Shown one piece after another: positions 5,340-7,309 of a stretch of DNA of 7,309 nucleotides. Source of the DNA: an uncultured Alphaproteobacteria bacterium (GTDB taxonomy: Bacteria > Pseudomonadota > Alphaproteobacteria > Rs-D84); assembly GCA_937900435.1 (NCBI GenBank), contig CALCEG010000143.1, forward strand, positions 1 through 7,309. The letters are read 5' to 3'. The notes beneath the pieces are model-generated. The model saw nothing but the letters and a program-made list of their open reading frames with translations, made no database searches and had not been told where the DNA came from. Each line of letters starts with the position of its first letter. The first letter of the stretch is position 1. The position numbers and the translations under genes are program-made.

Positions 5340-7142
5340 TCACATAAAATTAATCGGATTTACATCTATCTTTACACGAACGTTAACAGGCTGTTTAACC
5401 TTGGACAACCAACGCGTTATAACTGGTTGCAACGCCATATTAACCGCCCCTGCAACCAAGAAACGCATACGATACCAATTACGAATTTGATATATCTGCG
5501 CGGTTATCGGCCCCATAATCTTTGCCCCCTGTACTATTGGGGCTGCCGCCGCCAAGTCCTGACAATATTTTTGCAAGACCGATTCTTTTTCCCCTTCTAT
5601 GACAATCGCAATCAGCATACCATACGGTGGCATCTGCGCCGCCCTGCGCCCCATCATATCAGCAACCATAAAACCATCCCTGTCCCCAGAACAAATCGCG
5701 GTCAACACAGGATGTTCCGGCTGATACGTTTGCAACAACACACGTCCAGGATGCTCGCCACGTCCTGCCCGACCTGCAACCTGAAACAACTGCTGAAAAG
5801 TATGTTCTGCCGCACGAAAATCTGTTCCAAACAACCCCATATCACTATCAACCACACCAACCAAAGTCAAATTAGGAAAATGATGTCCCTTGGCCAAAAT
5901 CTGTGTACCGATTATGATGTCGATTTCCCCCTGCTCTATCTGTGTGACCAATCGTTCCAAGACCTGACGCGATGTAATAACATCGCTGGAAACCAGCGCA
6001 GTTCGCACATTTGGAAAACGCACCAAAACCTCTTCTTGTATCTTTTCCAGTCCAACACCACGCATTGAAACATCTGAACCACAATCTGGGCAATTTCGCA
6101 TCATCGGCGCAGTTCGCCCACAAATATGGCACAACAATTTTCCAACACGTTTATGATACGTCATTCCCACACTGCAATCAGAACAAGTCGCCGTCCAACC
6201 ACACTTTTTGCATTGCACAATTGGGGCAAAACCACGCCTGTTTATAAACAACATTGCCTGATGCCCCTGCCCCAAGGTTTCAGACAACGCATCACATAAC
6301 GGTCGCGACAGAAATCCAGTCTGCTCTGTACCATTTGCGACATAATTATCAGGACGGTTTTCACGCAAATCAATCGTTGTGATTTCTGGCAACTGTGCCC
6401 CACCATATCGCGAAGTCAACTTTAACCGTTGATATTTTCCTTGCTTGACATTTTCCAACGTTTCCGCAGACGGGGTTGCACTGGCCAAGACCACAGGAAA
6501 CCCAGAAATCTTTGCACGCAGTATCGCCATATCGCGCGCGTGATAATTTCCCATATCTTCTTGCTTGTACGATGTATCGTGTTCTTCATCAACAACAATT
6601 AAACCTATGTTTTCAAGTGGTGCAAATATACAAGACCTTGCCCCAATTGCAATTTTTGCTTCGCCCGATTTAAGTCTGTTCCACTCGTCAAACCTTTCGC
6701 CTGCCGATAAACCACTGTGAAGAATCGCGCACTTATCGCCAAAACGCGACCTTAAGCGTGAAAAAGTTTGTGGGGTTAGCGATATTTCGGGCACGAGCAT
6801 TACTGCCGTTTTCTGAGAGTCTATTACGCTCTCTATAAGTTGAAGGTAAACTTCAGTTTTTCCGCTACCCGTAACTCCGTATAAAAGAGTAACCATTTTG
6901 TCAGTATTTTCAAAACTTGAAATTGCTTTAGTTTGCTCGTTGGAAAGTTCTACGTTTTTAAGGGTTGGCTTAGTCGAACTAAGAGCCGATTTTACCGCCT
7001 TTTCTTGTTCGTAAGTGAGTTTTACCCTTTCTCCGCCACCCGATAAGTCTTTATAAGGCGTTCTAATAATTCTTTCTTCGCTTACTATTAAAAAACCCTT
7101 GTTTTTAAGCGAAGTAACTGCGCTTGCTGAGAAAGTTTCGTT
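5340..7142 (-). CDS. priA: Primosomal replication-restart helicase PriA, 5'-truncated and probably chimeric
   Basis: PriA is a 3'-to-5' superfamily 2 helicase that rebinds stalled forks and loads the primosome. The frame has a TGA at 5342-5340 and stays open upstream to about 7142. The ATG at 6896 lies just before the Walker A motif and is not a natural start; full PriA is about 730 residues, of which about 600 are visible. Motifs in order: linker and LTYEQEKA; Walker A GVTGSGKT (6878-6855); LVPEISLTPQ; LHSGLSAGER; Walker B DEEH (6590-6579); LASATPS; the eight-cysteine zinc domain CKKC, CSDC, CHIC, CPDC (about 6217-6075); GTQILAKGHHFPNL; and QVAGRAGRGEHPGR. Codon use and wording change near 6590: downstream is AC-rich and alphaproteobacterial (VVDSDMGLFGTDFRAAEHTFQ), upstream is low-GC and clostridial. 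The frame is kept because the switch falls in a conserved motif. The N-terminal DNA-binding domain is missing because the sequence changes to an unrelated gene at about 7136. Confidence 0.85.
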   Translation of the reverse strand, partial: NETFSASAVTSLKNKGFLIVSEERIIRTPYKDLSGGGERVKLTYEQEKAVKSALSSTKPTLKNVELSNEQTKAISSFENTDKMVTLLYGVTGSGKTEVYLQLIESVIDSQKTAVMLVPEISLTPQTFSRLRSRFGDKCAILHSGLSAGERFDEWNRLKSGEAKIAIGARSCIFAPLENIGLIVVDEEHDTSYKQEDMGNYHARDMAILRAKISGFPVVLASATPSAETLENVKQGKYQRLKLTSRYGGAQLPEITTIDLRENRPDNYVANGTEQTGFLSRPLCDALSETLGQGHQAMLFINRRGFAPIVQCKKCGWTATCSDCSVGMTYHKRVGKLLCHICGRTAPMMRNCPDCGSDVSMRGVGLEKIQEEVLVRFPNVRTALVSSDVITSRQVLERLVTQIEQGEIDIIIGTQILAKGHHFPNLTLVGVVDSDMGLFGTDFRAAEHTFQQLFQVAGRAGRGEHPGRVLLQTYQPEHPVLTAICSGDRDGFMVADMMGRRAAQMPPYGMLIAIVIEGEKESVLQKYCQDLAAAAPIVQGAKIMGPITAQIYQIRNWYRMRFLVAGAVNMALQPVITRWLSKVKQPVNVRVKIDVNPINFM

Positions 7143-7309
7143 TAAGATTGATTGAAGTCTTTGATGAGGTACTTTATGCTTTAGAAAGTGGCGAGTTACC
7201 TTGTTTTTATTTTGATGGACAAGTTTCAGCTTTATTAGATTATCTAGAAATAAGACCTGAAAAAGAAAAGCTGATCTATTTAGGATACAAGCACAAAGAT
7301 CGTATTACA
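7136..7309 (+). CDS. GH38 alpha-mannosidase, internal fragment
   Basis: The + strand frame FRLRLIEVFDEVLYALESG, then ELPCFYFDGQVSALLDYLEIRPEKEK, fits the N-terminal catalytic region of glycoside hydrolase family 38. The fDGQ..vLeDYLeiRPE block there follows a helix and normally precedes a GPWYvlpDE block. It remains open to the window end. No start codon, ribosome binding site or preceding HxHxD motif is present: upstream the sequence is priA on the other strand, so this gene is cut at a join near 7136-7150. Alpha-mannosidases of this family release mannose from glycans or mannosyl-glycerate-type substrates; which applies here cannot be told from 58 residues. Confidence 0.6.

Noticed and set aside
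5274..6068. 264-codon plus-strand open frame opposite priA
   Set aside because: It is antisense to conserved PriA motifs, rich in His, Arg, Asn and Thr as expected from a shadow frame, and has no ribosome binding site.
1..7309. CRISPR array or known anti-phage defence system
   Set aside because: No regularly spaced repeats, cas genes or recognised defence proteins were seen. The only repeats are the tRNA-derived pair, a 16-mer pair and one palindromic element.

Overview
The window looks like a mosaic. A central block of about 5.2 kb (roughly 1399 to 6590) reads as one coherent stretch of a Gram-negative genome, most likely an alphaproteobacterium. The reasons are its AC-rich codon use, its alphaproteobacterial-style PriA C-terminal half, and an exported Gram-negative-type choloylglycine hydrolase/penicillin V acylase. 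The flanks (1 to about 1398, and about 6600 to 7309) are low-GC, Firmicutes-like pieces: an RsmG fragment, an alanine T-box leader with the first codons of alaS, the tail of a mobile-element helicase, the N-terminal half of a clostridial-type PriA, and an alpha-mannosidase fragment. Several of these are joined in frame or back to back inside genes, which suggests a chimeric metagenomic assembly more than real fusion genes.

Left flank, + strand: a 5'-truncated rsmG whose end is replaced by a Glu/Lys/Ala-rich tail (2-454); a T-box riboswitch with a GCU specifier and an intrinsic terminator (about 485-681); then an open frame (712-1464) that begins as alaS, passes through about 190 bp of unrecognised protein, and ends as the C-terminus of a conjugative-element helicase.

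Central block: a tRNA-Gln(CTG) gene on the minus strand, with its own promoter and terminator, is divergent from a subtilisin-like (S8) protease gene. That protease has a good promoter and ribosome binding site, but an in-frame TAA at codon 37. Next come a GC-rich terminator and a truncated second copy of the 5' half of the same tRNA gene. A J-domain protein with a hydrophobic N-terminus and an Asn/Gln-rich linker follows, then an exported N-terminal-nucleophile amidase of the choloylglycine hydrolase/penicillin V acylase family. Each of the three protein genes ends at its own intrinsic terminator, so they look like single-gene units and not an operon. A nested palindromic repeat lies between the amidase gene and the convergent priA.

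Right flank: priA on the minus strand is open from 5340 to about 7142 and appears to switch donor near the DEEH motif (about 6590). At about 7136 the sequence changes again to a + strand GH38 alpha-mannosidase fragment that runs off the window.

No integrase, transposase, CRISPR array or recognised defence system is visible. The signals most worth following are the partial tRNA-Gln duplication bracketing the protease gene, the single stop codon in that gene, the unusual J-domain protein, and the chimeric joins.
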